Positions 49,804-59,857 are shown, counted from the stretch's first letter. The stretch is DNA of 64,000 bases from Flavobacterium xinjiangense (GCF_900142885.1 NZ_FRCL01000011.1:62001-126000), one strand, 5' to 3'. Notes: generated by a model not told the origin, from the letters alone. Program-made: numbers and translations.

Positions 49804-52269
49804 TTGACTACGAATAGATTAATACTTGTTTTCTTTTTTTTCTGTATTGGGTTTGCTGCAACTGCCCAGAATGCTCGAATTAAAGGAATTGTCCTTGACG
49901 CCAATAACCATCCTATTGATAACGTAAATGTTGTTTGTCTCGGTAATTCTACACAATCCAATGCTAATGGTTTTTTTGATTTATCGGTTCCTGCCAATCA
50001 AAAAATTGTTGTTATTTTTACGCATATTTCTTTAAAAAAGTCTACCGTTTCAATTTTCTTAAAACCGAACGAAGAGTATGAGTTCAACTTGGTAATGAAC
50101 GATTACCAGGAGCAAATGGGGGAAGTTATCGTTATATCAAAAAATAGAAAAAGGGTTCAAGGAATTACTACAATTGAGCCTGAAGTTATTCGGAAAATGC
50201 CTGGCGCTAATGCCGGTATTGAGAATATTTTGAAAACCTTGCCCGGAGTAAATTCTAATAATGAACTGAGTACGCAGTATGCGGTTCGTGGCGGGAACTA
50301 TGATGAGAACTTGGTTTATGTAAATGAAATTGAAGTCTATCGTCCCTTTCTTATTCGTTCCGGACAACAAGAAGGATTAAGTTTCACAAATACCGACTTG
50401 GTGCAAAATGTTGACTTTTCCGCTGGTGGTTTTCAAGCTAAATTTGGAGATAAACTATCCTCAGTCTTGGATATCACTTATAGAAAACCTACCAGATTTG
50501 GGGCAACTCTCGAAGCAAGTCTTCTTGGCGGAAGCCTGTCTGTAGATGCCGTTTCTAAAAATAAAAAATGGTCAGCGATTACTGGAGTAAGATATCGAAA
50601 TAATAGTCTTTTGGTGAAAAGTCAGGATACTCAAACTAATTTTACGCCTTCATTTGTAGATGTGCAGACAAGCATAAATTATCAGGCTTCGTCTAAATGG
50701 CAGTGGAGTTTTCTGGGGAATATTTCTCAGAATAAATACCAATATCAGCCTTTGACTCGCCAAACTAATTTTGGAACACTTGATAAACCCATGGCACTTT
50801 TGATTTACTATGAAGGGCAGGAGAAAGATAAGTATGATACTTATTTTGGAGCGGTAAAATCTACATTTAAAGTAAATACTAACTTTACTTTAAAATTTAT
50901 CGGATCGATTTTTCATACTTTAGAACAAGAATATTTTGATATTTTTGCGCAATACCGTTTAGGAGAAGTGGATGCTAATATTGGTTCTGAAACTTATGGT
51001 AACGTCGATTTTACAAGAGGAATAGGGACGCAATTAAATCATGCTCGAAACGATTTAGATGCCTTAATTGTAAATACGGAGGTAAAAGGAATTTATGATT
51101 GGAAAGAAAATCAATTGGAATGGGGTGTCAAATACACACGGGAATCCATTCGAGACAGAGTGGTAGAATGGGAAGTAATCGATTCAGCGGGCTTTTCTAT
51201 AAATCCCCCAATTGTAATTTTGCCAAAAAAAGACCAGCCTTATTCCTCCTATACAGGACCTCTCGTTCCGTATCAAAATGTAAGAGCCACTAATTTTAAT
51301 ACCATCAATAGATTTTCAGGTTATTCGCAATGGAGTCGTAAAGATCATATAGGTTCCAGTGAAGTTTGGTATAATGCTGGGGTACGACTGCATAATTGGG
51401 GAGTTTTGGGAGATAATATAGGAGGTAAATCACAGATGACAATCAGTCCAAGAGCACAATTTGCCATAAAACCGGATTGGGAAAAGGATATGGTTTTTCG
51501 ACTTTCTGGAGGATTATATCATCAACCACCATTTTATCGGGAATTGCGAGATGCCAATGGAGTAGTTCAGCCGGACGTAAAAGCACAGCAATCCGTTCAT
51601 ATTGTTTTGAGTAATGATTATAGTTTCAAGATGTGGAACCGTCCTTTCAAACTGGTTTCAGAGTTGTATTATAAATCGCTGACGAATGTAAATACCTATA
51701 CGATTGATAATGTTAGGATACGTTATGCAGCTACAAATAATGCTAAAGCTTATGCGCAGGGACTAGATGTTAGGTTGAATGGAGAGTTTGTTCCCGGAAC
51801 AGAATCTTGGTTGAGTTTTGGCTACTTAAAAACAGAGGAAAATAGCGCCGATCGAGGATTTATTGCCAGACCGACGGATCAAAGACTAAAATTTGGACTT
51901 CTTTTCCAAGACTTCATGCCTAAAATTCCGAGTGTCAAGTTGTATTTAAATTTGGTTTATAATACTGGTTTACCAGGAGGATCGCCATCTTATGCAGATC
52001 CATATTTATACCAAAATAGACTGAAAGATTACCGCAGAGCTGATGTGGGGTTCTCTAAAGTGCTTATTAATGACAGTACTAACGGTAATAGAAGTTGGTT
52101 AAAAAGCTTCAGAGAGTTAGAAATAGGTTTAGAGATTTTTAATCTTTTTAATAACCAAAATGCAATTACGAATACTTGGGTTCGCGATGTGTATTCCAAA
52201 AATCAATACGCAATTCCAAATTATATGACAACAAGGGTTTTTAATGTAAAATTAAATGCAAAGTTGTAA
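49804..52269 (+). CDS. TonB-dependent receptor (TTG start)
   Basis: An 821-residue outer membrane receptor. The start is TTG at 49804: the next Met is far inside, and the signal peptide TTNRLILVFFFFCIGFAATAQ begins right after TTG. The first domain is carboxypeptidase-regulatory-like (about 22-95). The plug follows, at about 115-230 (VIRKMPGANAGIENILKTLPGVNSNNELSTQYAVRGGNYDENLVYVNEIEVYRPFL), then a 22-strand barrel up to NYMTTRVFNVKLNAKL. It depends on TonB-ExbBD energy; the substrate is unknown. With no SusD partner gene nearby, it is not a polysaccharide utilisation locus. Coupling to the M23 gene is likely. Confidence 0.9.
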   Translation: MTTNRLILVFFFFCIGFAATAQNARIKGIVLDANNHPIDNVNVVCLGNSTQSNANGFFDLSVPANQKIVVIFTHISLKKSTVSIFLKPNEEYEFNLVMNDYQEQMGEVIVISKNRKRVQGITTIEPEVIRKMPGANAGIENILKTLPGVNSNNELSTQYAVRGGNYDENLVYVNEIEVYRPFLIRSGQQEGLSFTNTDLVQNVDFSAGGFQAKFGDKLSSVLDITYRKPTRFGATLEASLLGGSLSVDAVSKNKKWSAITGVRYRNNSLLVKSQDTQTNFTPSFVDVQTSINYQASSKWQWSFLGNISQNKYQYQPLTRQTNFGTLDKPMALLIYYEGQEKDKYDTYFGAVKSTFKVNTNFTLKFIGSIFHTLEQEYFDIFAQYRLGEVDANIGSETYGNVDFTRGIGTQLNHARNDLDALIVNTEVKGIYDWKENQLEWGVKYTRESIRDRVVEWEVIDSAGFSINPPIVILPKKDQPYSSYTGPLVPYQNVRATNFNTINRFSGYSQWSRKDHIGSSEVWYNAGVRLHNWGVLGDNIGGKSQMTISPRAQFAIKPDWEKDMVFRLSGGLYHQPPFYRELRDANGVVQPDVKAQQSVHIVLSNDYSFKMWNRPFKLVSELYYKSLTNVNTYTIDNVRIRYAATNNAKAYAQGLDVRLNGEFVPGTESWLSFGYLKTEENSADRGFIARPTDQRLKFGLLFQDFMPKIPSVKLYLNLVYNTGLPGGSPSYADPYLYQNRLKDYRRADVGFSKVLINDSTNGNRSWLKSFRELEIGLEIFNLFNNQNAITNTWVRDVYSKNQYAIPNYMTTRVFNVKLNAKL

Positions 52270-52393
52270 TTGAAGTAAAACAAGCACTTTTTATAATGGT
52301 TGAAACGATTTTTCTGATATAAATCAATAAAAGAATGCCTATACCGTTTTTAAAAATGATTACATTTGAATTTATTATAAAAAGTATACCATC

Positions 52394-53116
52394 ATGAAAA
52401 AGTTACATATCACTTTAGTAGGAATATTTGTTTTGCTTTTAGCCAGCTGCAAAGAAGATCAAGAAAAACCAAAAGTTACTTATGATGCTTCTAATAAAGG
52501 AAAAAGTATGGCAAAAACGGATTCTACTTTAATCGCAATTGCTGATTTACCTATTCAGATGGAAGGAACCGATTATTTGATTCACCCAGTTGGCGATTTA
52601 AGTATTCGTGAAAAAGGGATTAAAACGAGATATGGATCTTCCAGTGTGAATGATTTGAGTTTTACAATATCTAACTACGGAGAAAATGAAATCACCGGTT
52701 TTTTGCAGAATTTAAAGTTTCAGCGTGTAGACTCTGATTCTATAAAAGCATTGACGGATAAGCCAGTTTTAATTCAAACGGCCACCTATTTAAAAACTGT
52801 TTCTGATAAAACCAAGAACCAAATTATGGTTTATACGATGGTTGATGTAGACACCAATAAAGATGGTAAATTAGATACAAGTGATATCAAAGCTTTGTAT
52901 CTTAGTAAAATAAGCGGTGAAAAATTCACTAAAGTATCCGATGATTTTCAAGAATTAATTGATTGGAAATTGATGGAATCAAAAAACTACTTGTATTTTA
53001 GAACTGTTGAGGATACGAATAAAAATGGACAATTTGATAATAAAGATGTGGTTCATTACAACTATATCGATTTGTCAAAAAAAGACTGGAAAGTAGTCAG
53101 TTATAAGCCAGTTTAA
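52394..53116 (+). CDS. Lipoprotein with two EF-hand-like calcium loops
   Basis: A 240-residue lipoprotein with signal ending LLLASCKED, a lipobox with the acylated Cys near residue 19. The C-terminal half has two 12-residue calcium loops: DTNKDGKLDTSD (about residues 156-167) and DTNKNGQFDNKD (about 211-222), both with acidic or Asn ligands at 1, 3, 5, 9 and 12. No enzyme domain was recognised. Similar proteins are common in flavobacterial envelopes. It follows the TonB receptor by 124 bases and carries its own TACATTTG box at 52361-52368. Confidence 0.75.
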   Translation: MKKLHITLVGIFVLLLASCKEDQEKPKVTYDASNKGKSMAKTDSTLIAIADLPIQMEGTDYLIHPVGDLSIREKGIKTRYGSSSVNDLSFTISNYGENEITGFLQNLKFQRVDSDSIKALTDKPVLIQTATYLKTVSDKTKNQIMVYTMVDVDTNKDGKLDTSDIKALYLSKISGEKFTKVSDDFQELIDWKLMESKNYLYFRTVEDTNKNGQFDNKDVVHYNYIDLSKKDWKVVSYKPV

Positions 53117-53191
53117 TATTTGAAATTAGGGTTTTAGTACAAATATGAAATTCTGAATTACCCATTTATCGCTCCAACCAAGGTTGAAAGG

Positions 53192-53893
53192 CTAAATCAA
53201 AATATCACTTTCTAAGTCGGATTTTTCAATCTCAAAGTTAAAACCTAATTCAGAAACCAGTTGAATCACTAAGTTTTTATACCAGTTCTCCGATTTTGGA
53301 TGAATGTAAATTTTTTCGATTAATTGGCTGATATCAACATTGATTTTTAAACCTTCGTTAATTTTGATGTTATTCTCAGCAATATCAGTGATGATTCGGA
53401 CTTCACGTTCATACTGAAAACTTTTCCGTTTAAAAAGAAAAGGGAAAAACATATCGTCAAACGGAATGTATTCCTTTTTGTAATCAATATAATTAACTTC
53501 GCCTATATACTGTTTATAAACTTGTTCTGGTTGTAGCGCATTTTGCAGCCTACCAATCGTAGACTGAATCGCTAATCCTTCGCTGTTCTGCGTGAAAATT
53601 TGCCACATCGCAAACGATTCATATTCATTGATGTGCCAACTGCTGATGGCCACTTTTTCCCGATGACTTTTATAATAGTTCAAAAAGTCAGGGTTGTCAA
53701 TGGATAATTTTCTGATTTCTTCGAATGTAGGTTCGCTAAAAGTGCCTTCGTACTGATCTTCAAATTTATCAGAACGAGACATAAATAACTTTTGAGACAT
53801 CAATAAATCCAAAAACTTAGACAAATCCAGGTATTTCCAAACAATTGTGTTTGGATCTTCGGGCAGTTTTATATTTGGATTATTGAGGTACAT
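53192..53893 (-). CDS. DUF2971 protein
   Basis: A 233-residue soluble protein. The DUF2971 pattern is seen: IVWKYLDLSKFLDLLMSQKLFMSRSDKFEDQYEGTF near the start, then ISSWHINEYESFAMWQIFTQNSEGLAIQST, and REVRIITDI, the conserved core. The family has no proven activity; many members sit near phage-defence genes, though none are seen here. It is read in the same direction as the ABC exporter, 19 bases after that gene ends, so probably in its transcript. It converges with the lipoprotein gene. Confidence 0.82.
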   Translation of the reverse strand: MYLNNPNIKLPEDPNTIVWKYLDLSKFLDLLMSQKLFMSRSDKFEDQYEGTFSEPTFEEIRKLSIDNPDFLNYYKSHREKVAISSWHINEYESFAMWQIFTQNSEGLAIQSTIGRLQNALQPEQVYKQYIGEVNYIDYKKEYIPFDDMFFPFLFKRKSFQYEREVRIITDIAENNIKINEGLKINVDISQLIEKIYIHPKSENWYKNLVIQLVSELGFNFEIEKSDLESDILI

Positions 53894-53912
53894 TTTTTTT
53901 AGATAGTAAAAA

Positions 53913-55745
53913 TTAGGATTCGAAAGACTGCAGGTTTACTAATTTGCTGTAAGCACCATTCATTGCCATAAGTTCCTCATGTTTGCCTTGTTCCACAATT
54001 TTTCCTTTTTTCATCACTACAATTAAATCTGCTTTTTGAATCGTAGAAAGGCGGTGCGCAATAACAATTGAAGTTCTGTTTTGCATCATGTTTTCTAATG
54101 CTACTTGCACGAATTTTTCGCTTTCAGTATCTAATGCTGATGTTGCTTCGTCCAAAATCATAATTGGAGGATTTTTCAAAACAGCACGAGCGATGGATAA
54201 TCTTTGCTTTTGACCGCCTGAAAGTTTGTTTCCGCTGTCGCCAATGTTGGTATGAATTCCAAGAGGTAAGTCTTTTACAAATTCGTAAGCATTGGCAATT
54301 TTCAAGGCTTCAATAATTTCTTCATCTGTCGCGTCATGTTTACCAAGCGAAATATTAGCTCTTATAGTGTCATTAAATAAAATACTGTCTTGCGTTACTA
54401 ATCCCATCAAATCGCGAAGCGAATGAATGTTCATGTCTTTGATGTCAATTCCATCAATAGCGATTGTTCCTTCATTTACATCATAAAAACGAGTCAGTAA
54501 ATTAGCAATGGTGCTTTTTCCGCTTCCGGATTGTCCTACAAGAGCTACTGTTTGTCCTTTTTTTACTTCAAGTGAAAAGTCTTTTAAAACCGCTTCATCT
54601 TCGTATTTAAAATTAATATTTTGGATTGTTATAGTAGAGTCAAAAGTTTTTTTGTCAACTGCATTTTCTTTTGAGGTGATTTCATTTTCGACTTCCAAAA
54701 CTTCAAAAACACGTTCAGCTGCAGCCAAACCATTTTTTACTGCATAGGAAGCCTTCGAGATAGCTTTTGCAGGAGTTAAAATATTAAATGCTAAAGTTAG
54801 ATATGCAATAAAAACAGCACCTTCAAGTGATTTATCTATTAAAACTAAACTTCCTCCATAAAAAAGTAAGCAGGCAATTGTTGTTACTCCTAAAAATTCG
54901 CTTAAGGGTGTTGCCAAATTATTTTTAGTCCCGATACTGTTTGTTAAGTTCAATAATCTCGTCACTGAGTCGTAAAATCTCCCTTTGAAATTACGTTCAG
55001 CATTGTAGCTTTTAATTACTTTAAGACCACCTAAAGTCTCGTCAACAATGGAAATCAGAAAGCCACTTTCTCTTTGAGCTTCCAGGGATTGTGCTCTCAA
55101 ATTTTTAGCAAGTTTTGAAATTATCCATCCCGAAATTGGCATAAAAATTAAAACAAATAAAGTCAGTTTTAAACTTATGATAAACATAGCTCCTAATGCA
55201 AAAATAATTGTCAATGGTTCTTTTACCACTAATTCTAATATAGAAAAAAAGGAGTTTTGCACTTCATTTACATCACCAAGCATACGCGCCATAATATCGC
55301 CTTTTCTTTTTTCAGAATAATAGGATATAGGCAATTCTATGATTTTATCGTACATTGATTTTCTCAAATCTCTTAAAACTCCATTCTTCAAATGCATGAT
55401 ATGGTATGATGCGAGATAGTTAAATAAGTTTTTGAAGAAAAACGTTATGATTACCATTAAAACAACAAACATAAGAACTACTTGAATGTTGTTTTCCCTT
55501 GTTAGCGCTGAAATTTTGTAATAAAAAAAATCAGAACTATAGTCCTTTATATATCCTATTCCCTTGTATACCGGTTCTTTTAGTATTTGTTTGGTTTTGC
55601 CAAAAAGTACTTCAAGTACAGGAAAAATGGTAAGCATGGAAATAGTGCTAAACAAGGCATACAAAATGTTGTATATGACATTCCAGATAATATGAGACTT
55701 ATATGGTTTTGTATAAGGAAGTAATTTTAATAAGCTTTTGTCCAT
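53913..55745 (-). CDS. ABC exporter, MsbA-like (fused membrane and ATPase domains)
   Basis: A 610-residue half-transporter with six membrane helices (about 15-330) and a C-terminal ATPase. Walker A VGQSGSGKST is near 405, signature LSGGQKQR near 510, Walker B IMILDEATSALD, and the H-loop AHRLST follow. The membrane part has the exporter coupling helix region KRKGDIMARMLGDVNEVQ. The best guess is lipid A/phospholipid flipping (MsbA-like) or multidrug export; sequence does not decide. ATG at 55745 overlaps the phosphosugar mutase stop (TAATG), so the two are translationally coupled. Confidence 0.9.
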   Translation of the reverse strand: MDKSLLKLLPYTKPYKSHIIWNVIYNILYALFSTISMLTIFPVLEVLFGKTKQILKEPVYKGIGYIKDYSSDFFYYKISALTRENNIQVVLMFVVLMVIITFFFKNLFNYLASYHIMHLKNGVLRDLRKSMYDKIIELPISYYSEKRKGDIMARMLGDVNEVQNSFFSILELVVKEPLTIIFALGAMFIISLKLTLFVLIFMPISGWIISKLAKNLRAQSLEAQRESGFLISIVDETLGGLKVIKSYNAERNFKGRFYDSVTRLLNLTNSIGTKNNLATPLSEFLGVTTIACLLFYGGSLVLIDKSLEGAVFIAYLTLAFNILTPAKAISKASYAVKNGLAAAERVFEVLEVENEITSKENAVDKKTFDSTITIQNINFKYEDEAVLKDFSLEVKKGQTVALVGQSGSGKSTIANLLTRFYDVNEGTIAIDGIDIKDMNIHSLRDLMGLVTQDSILFNDTIRANISLGKHDATDEEIIEALKIANAYEFVKDLPLGIHTNIGDSGNKLSGGQKQRLSIARAVLKNPPIMILDEATSALDTESEKFVQVALENMMQNRTSIVIAHRLSTIQKADLIVVMKKGKIVEQGKHEELMAMNGAYSKLVNLQSFES

Positions 55746-57472
55746 TAGTTCAATTGCATTGCAGTAATAATATTTTTAATTTTTTGATCTAAAATAGCTT
55801 CCACTTCCTTGAAATCCTCAACAGATTCCAATTCTGTATTCACGCTGATATAGAATTTTATTTTTGGTTCGGTTCCGCTTGGTCTGGCACAAATTTTAGA
55901 ACCGTCTTCCGTGTAGTAAATAAGTACATTCGATTTTGGAATATCCATATTTGTTACTTCACCGGTAAGTAGATTTTTTGCGGTTGAAGATTGATAATCT
56001 TCCAACATAATCACTCTTTGTCCGTTGATTTCTTTCAATGGATTTTCTCTCATATCAATCATCATCTGATTGATTTCCTGCAAACCGTCCATTCCTTTTT
56101 TAGTCAACGAGACTAAATATTCTTTATAGAATCCATTGTCAACATACAATTGAAGTAATTCTTTGTAAACGGTACTTCCTTTTGCTTCTGCCTGAGCAGC
56201 CAATTCGCAAACTAATAAAGTAGCAGCAACCGCATCTTTATCACGAACCGCATCACCTACCATATATCCAAAACTCTCTTCACCACCACCAATGAATTCC
56301 AACTCCGGGAAGTCCTTTATCATTTTGGCAATCCATTTGAATCCGGTTAATCCCACTTTGCATTCTACGCCATAATTCGTGGCTAATTCCATCATCATAG
56401 GAGTAGAAACAATCGTAGAACCGACAAATTGTTTACCATTAATTTTTCCTGCTTTTTTCCATTGTTCCAATAAAAAAGCAGTCATTAAAATCATGGTTTG
56501 ATTTCCGTTAAGCAAGGTCATTTGTGCTTCGTTATTTCTAACGGCAACACCCAATCTATCACAATCAGGATCTGTCCCAATAACAATGTCCGAATTGGTT
56601 TTGTCTGCCAAAGCCAGGGCCATAGTCAGTGCTTCCGGTTCTTCAGGATTTGGAGATTTTACGGTTGGGAAATCACCATTTGGAACTCTTTGTTCTTCCA
56701 CAATATGAACATTCATATACCCGGCTTGTGCTAGAGTATCAGGAACTAATGTGATCGAAGTTCCGTGCAAAGAGGTGAACACAATGTTCAAATTTTCTTT
56801 GGCTTCAGCCGAAGTGTCAAAACTTGCATTTTCAATCGATGATTTTATAAACGCTTTGTCAACATCTGTGTCAATATAATGGATCAAATCTTCATTGGCA
56901 GAAAACTTGATTTCATTGTAGTTTAAATTTTCAATAGTAGTAATAATCGCTTCATCTTCTGGAGGAACAATTTGCCCACCATCTTCCCAGTACACTTTGT
57001 AACCATTGTATTCTGGCGGATTGTGAGAAGCTGTAAGTACAATTCCCGCTTGACAGCCTAAATGTTTAACCGCAAATGACAATTCAGGAGTAGGTCTTAA
57101 CTCAGAAAACAGATAAACCGTAATCCCGTTTGCCGTAAAAACGTCAGCAACTACCTTTGCCAGAGTATCGCTGTTATGACGACAGTCGTAAGCAATAGCA
57201 ACCTTCAAGTCTTTATTTGGAAACACTTTATGCATGTAATTGGCCAGACCTTGCGTGCTTTTACCAAGCGTATATTTATTGATGCGATTGTTCCCAACGC
57301 CCATAACACCGCGCATTCCGCCTGTTCCAAATTCCAGGTTTTTATAAAAGCTTTCTTCCAGTTCTTTAGGGGAAGTAGTCATCAATTCCTTGATGGCTAT
57401 ATGTGTTTCATTGTCAAATGTTGGTGTAAGCCATTCATTTACTGCATCCAAAATGTTTTGTTTGATATCCAT
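55745..57472 (-). CDS. Phosphoglucomutase/phosphomannomutase family (phospho-sugar mutase)
   Basis: A 575-residue alpha-D-phosphohexomutase that interconverts sugar-1- and sugar-6-phosphates. The phosphoserine loop [13 protein letters not shown] is near residues 145-160 and the magnesium loop [12 protein letters not shown] near 300-310. The substrate loop is [10 protein letters not shown], and the C-terminal phosphate loop is [12 protein letters not shown]. The length fits the PgcA/YbbT bacterial type rather than short AlgC. It precedes an ABC exporter in one operon. The sugar (glucose, mannose or glucosamine) is not fixed by sequence. Confidence 0.92.
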   Translation of the reverse strand: MDIKQNILDAVNEWLTPTFDNETHIAIKELMTTSPKELEESFYKNLEFGTGGMRGVMGVGNNRINKYTLGKSTQGLANYMHKVFPNKDLKVAIAYDCRHNSDTLAKVVADVFTANGITVYLFSELRPTPELSFAVKHLGCQAGIVLTASHNPPEYNGYKVYWEDGGQIVPPEDEAIITTIENLNYNEIKFSANEDLIHYIDTDVDKAFIKSSIENASFDTSAEAKENLNIVFTSLHGTSITLVPDTLAQAGYMNVHIVEEQRVPNGDFPTVKSPNPEEPEALTMALALADKTNSDIVIGTDPDCDRLGVAVRNNEAQMTLLNGNQTMILMTAFLLEQWKKAGKINGKQFVGSTIVSTPMMMELATNYGVECKVGLTGFKWIAKMIKDFPELEFIGGGEESFGYMVGDAVRDKDAVAATLLVCELAAQAEAKGSTVYKELLQLYVDNGFYKEYLVSLTKKGMDGLQEINQMMIDMRENPLKEINGQRVIMLEDYQSSTAKNLLTGEVTNMDIPKSNVLIYYTEDGSKICARPSGTEPKIKFYISVNTELESVEDFKEVEAILDQKIKNIITAMQLN

Positions 57473-57798
57473 TTTATAGATTTTTTTAGTGTCTAAATTT
57501 TTATTTTAAAATTTCAAAATAGTCATCTCGTTCAACAATTTTGATGTTTTTTAGGAGCTGTTTCCTGCTTTTCGCTTCAATCTTTTTATCGGTAAAAACC
57601 TCAAAAAAGGATTTTCACTGCAAATAAAATTCACTGAACTCCTATTGAAATAAAAGCTATGTGAAGTAATCAGGGCTAGCGATTTGTTGTAACGAAAAAT
57701 ATGATCTTTCAATATTCACTTCTGGCAATCCGAATAACAGAAATTGTATAAGTCAATCTTCAAGTTCTACTATAAATGTATGTTTTATTTCGGGAAGA
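57473..57798. other. Intergenic stretch with repeat copy B
   Basis: 326 bases between the glycosyltransferase and the mutase gene, both on the minus strand, with no gene seen. The central part (57548-57682) is the second copy of the degenerate repeat also found at 361-520. The mutase promoter should lie at its high-coordinate side of 57473 but was not identified. Confidence 0.5.
57548..57682. repeat. Degenerate intergenic repeat element, copy B
   Basis: Opens TTTTTTAGGAGCTGTTTCC and closes with GGGCTAGCG, matching the start and end of copy A at 361-520; the middle diverges. It does not encode a protein. Confidence 0.45.
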
Positions 57799-58758
57799 TT
57801 ATAAAAAATTCACCTCACTGGAAACTTTATAACGTTCCTCATTATTTTTTGTGCGCAAAATTATTTCGCCAAGGAATCCAGCCAGAAATAATTGAGTTCC
57901 CAATACCATTGTAGTAAGCGCGATGTAAAACCAAGGATTGCTGGTTACTAAATTATAGCGCATGTCATTATACATATGATAAAGCTTTGAAACTCCGATG
58001 TAACCGGCTAATAAAAAACCAATGATAAACATCAAAGAACCCATAGCACCAAATAAGTGCATCGGTCTTTTTCCAAAACGGGAAAGAAACCAGATGGTAA
58101 TTAAATCAAGGAAACCATTGATAAAACGTTCCATTCCAAATTTAGTTTCACCATATTTTCTGGCTTGATGCTGTACCACTTTTTCACCAATTTTTCCAAA
58201 ACCGGCATTTTTTGCTAAAACCGGAATGTATCGGTGCATTTCCCCTGATACTTCAATGTTTTTTACAACAACATTTTTATAGGCTTTCAGTCCGCAATTG
58301 AAATCATTCAATTCCACACCAGATGTTTTTCTCGCTGCCCAATTAAATAATTTAGAAGGCAGGTTTTTAGCAACCACGGAATCGTAACGTTTCTTTTTCC
58401 AACCGGAAACCAAATCATATTTACCTTTGACAATCATTTCATATAATCCTGGAATCTCTTCCGGGCTGTCTTGTAAATCGGCATCCATGGTAATGATTAC
58501 GTCACCTTTCGCTTTTGCAAAACCGGCGTGTAAGGCTTGTGATTTCCCAAAGTTTTTCATGAAACGAACTCCCTTTACATGTGGGTTTTCTTGAGCAAAC
58601 CCTTCGATAATATTCCACGAATCATCAGTGCTGCCATCGTCTAGAAAAATGATTTCGTAAGTATAATTATGCTCTTGCATCACTTTTAGGATCCAAGTGT
58701 ACAATTCTTTAAGAGATTCCTCTTCGTTGAGAAGTGGTATGAGTATTGATAAATTCAT
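57799..58758 (-). CDS. Family 2 glycosyltransferase (DPM1/ArnC-like)
   Basis: A 319-residue membrane-anchored glycosyltransferase that likely moves a sugar onto polyprenyl phosphate. The GT-A domain starts LSILIPLLNEEESLKELY; the metal-binding DxD is D92-A-D94 in TMDADLQDSPEEI; acceptor-side blocks are FNCGLKAY and HRYIPVLA. Two C-terminal membrane helices (HLFGAMGSLMFIIGFLLAGY and FYIALTTMVLGTQLFLAGFLGE) match GtrB/ArnC types, used for glycan or lipid A decoration. It starts four bases after the DUF4199 gene ends, on the same strand, so the two form an operon. Confidence 0.92.
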   Translation of the reverse strand: MNLSILIPLLNEEESLKELYTWILKVMQEHNYTYEIIFLDDGSTDDSWNIIEGFAQENPHVKGVRFMKNFGKSQALHAGFAKAKGDVIITMDADLQDSPEEIPGLYEMIVKGKYDLVSGWKKKRYDSVVAKNLPSKLFNWAARKTSGVELNDFNCGLKAYKNVVVKNIEVSGEMHRYIPVLAKNAGFGKIGEKVVQHQARKYGETKFGMERFINGFLDLITIWFLSRFGKRPMHLFGAMGSLMFIIGFLLAGYIGVSKLYHMYNDMRYNLVTSNPWFYIALTTMVLGTQLFLAGFLGEIILRTKNNEERYKVSSEVNFL

Positions 58759-58762
58759 TAAT

Positions 58763-59305
58763 TTAGAAGCTTTGAGGTTGTGCGTTTTTTACAATTGCAC
58801 CTATAATTAGTGAATAAATTAAACCAAAGAAGGAATACATTGCTATTGTAACTGGAAAAACAATTAGTGGATTCATGAATTTTTTCATCATTGAAAGTCC
58901 GGTTTCTAATTGGTCAGACGTCATAGATGGGTTTTGTTTTAGCATCGCTTCTTTACTAATTGCAACCATTTCATTTATAAATTCAGGAAATATAAAGTTG
59001 AAAACCACGTTAAACACAGCATAGATAAGCGCAGCAATAAAAGTTATTGAAACTCCAGTTTTTAGGCATTCATTAAGAGATATAAATCCGTTATTTATAT
59101 TTTTCTTGTAATTGTTGCATCCTAAATAAATAAACAAGAGTGGTAATATTAAGTAGTTAGCAAGGTTTACGATCACACCTACACTAGTTCCGACTAATGA
59201 TTTCATTCCGACTATATACATAACCACAAATTCTAAAACCATCACTACACCAAACAAAACACCAAATAAAATTCCAGATTTTGCTGGCGATACACTATTT
59301 TCCAT
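58763..59305 (-). CDS. DUF4199 membrane protein
   Basis: A 180-residue protein with four hydrophobic spans: FGVLFGVVMVLEFVVMYIVG, NLANYLILPLLFIYLGC, ISFITFIAALIYAVFN-like, and IVFPVTIAMYSFFGLIYSLIIGAIV. These match DUF4199, a Bacteroidetes family of unknown function, with the conserved GxxGxGxI-like N-terminal region weak here. It precedes the glycosyltransferase gene with a four-base gap, so it is probably co-transcribed; a role in glycan export is speculation. Confidence 0.82.
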   Translation of the reverse strand: MENSVSPAKSGILFGVLFGVVMVLEFVVMYIVGMKSLVGTSVGVIVNLANYLILPLLFIYLGCNNYKKNINNGFISLNECLKTGVSITFIAALIYAVFNVVFNFIFPEFINEMVAISKEAMLKQNPSMTSDQLETGLSMMKKFMNPLIVFPVTIAMYSFFGLIYSLIIGAIVKNAQPQSF

Positions 59306-59402
59306 AAAGAGTTTATTTATTAATCCACAAATATAACAATTCCCAATATATTCGAGTATAAAAATCGCTTTTTACGATTATATAAAAAAAGTCATGCAAA
59401 GA

Positions 59403-59432
59403 TTTGATTATTGGAAAAAAATTGTAAATTTG
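59403..59432 (+). promoter_or_regulatory. Promoter of rpmE2 (TTTG-N18-TAAATTTG)
   Basis: TTTG at 59403-59406 and TAAATTTG at 59425-59432 are separated by 18 bases, both matching the Bacteroidetes consensus. The leader to the start codon is about 105 bases, long enough to be structured. Confidence 0.7.
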
Positions 59433-59543
59433 CAAACTCAAAATAATAATGTAAAACAAAAAGTTACAGTGAGTTTATACCTTTTCTGTTAGAGGAAAAG
59501 CTTCAAGACAAGTTGTGATTAACAAATAAAAAAGATTAACAAG

Positions 59544-59795
59544 ATGAAAAAAGGAATTCACCCAGAAAATTACAGATTAGTTGCATTTAAAGACATGTCA
59601 AATGACGAAGTTTTTATCACTAAATCTACTGCAGATACAAGAGAAACATTAACAGTTGATGGTGTTGAATACCCAGTTGTAAAAATGGAGATCTCTAGAA
59701 CTTCTCACCCTTTTTACACAGGTAAATCTAAACTTATTGATACTGCAGGACGTATTGATAAATTCAAAACTAAATACGCTAAACACGCTAAATAA
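59544..59795 (+). CDS. rpmE2: 50S ribosomal protein L31 type B
   Basis: An 83-residue ribosomal protein of the C-minus type. It opens MKKGIHPENYRLVAFKDMSND, has the family SHPFYTGKSKLIDTAGRIDKFKTKYAKHAK end, and contains no Cys, so it cannot hold the zinc of type A L31. Such forms usually replace zinc-binding L31 in low zinc. No zinc-repressor site was recognised in the long leader. Terminator and promoter are both clear, so it is a single unit. Confidence 0.95.
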   Translation: MKKGIHPENYRLVAFKDMSNDEVFITKSTADTRETLTVDGVEYPVVKMEISRTSHPFYTGKSKLIDTAGRIDKFKTKYAKHAK

Positions 59796-59819
59796 TAAAA
59801 GCATGTTTTTTAAAATATT

Positions 59820-59857
59820 GCCTTCCTCTCGATACTTCGGGACGGGAGGCTTTTTTT
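59820..59857 (+). terminator. Terminator after rpmE2
   Basis: The stem GCCTTCC with GGGAGGC (one T-G pair) encloses a 17-base loop and is followed by seven T, 24 bases past the stop. Confidence 0.82.
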
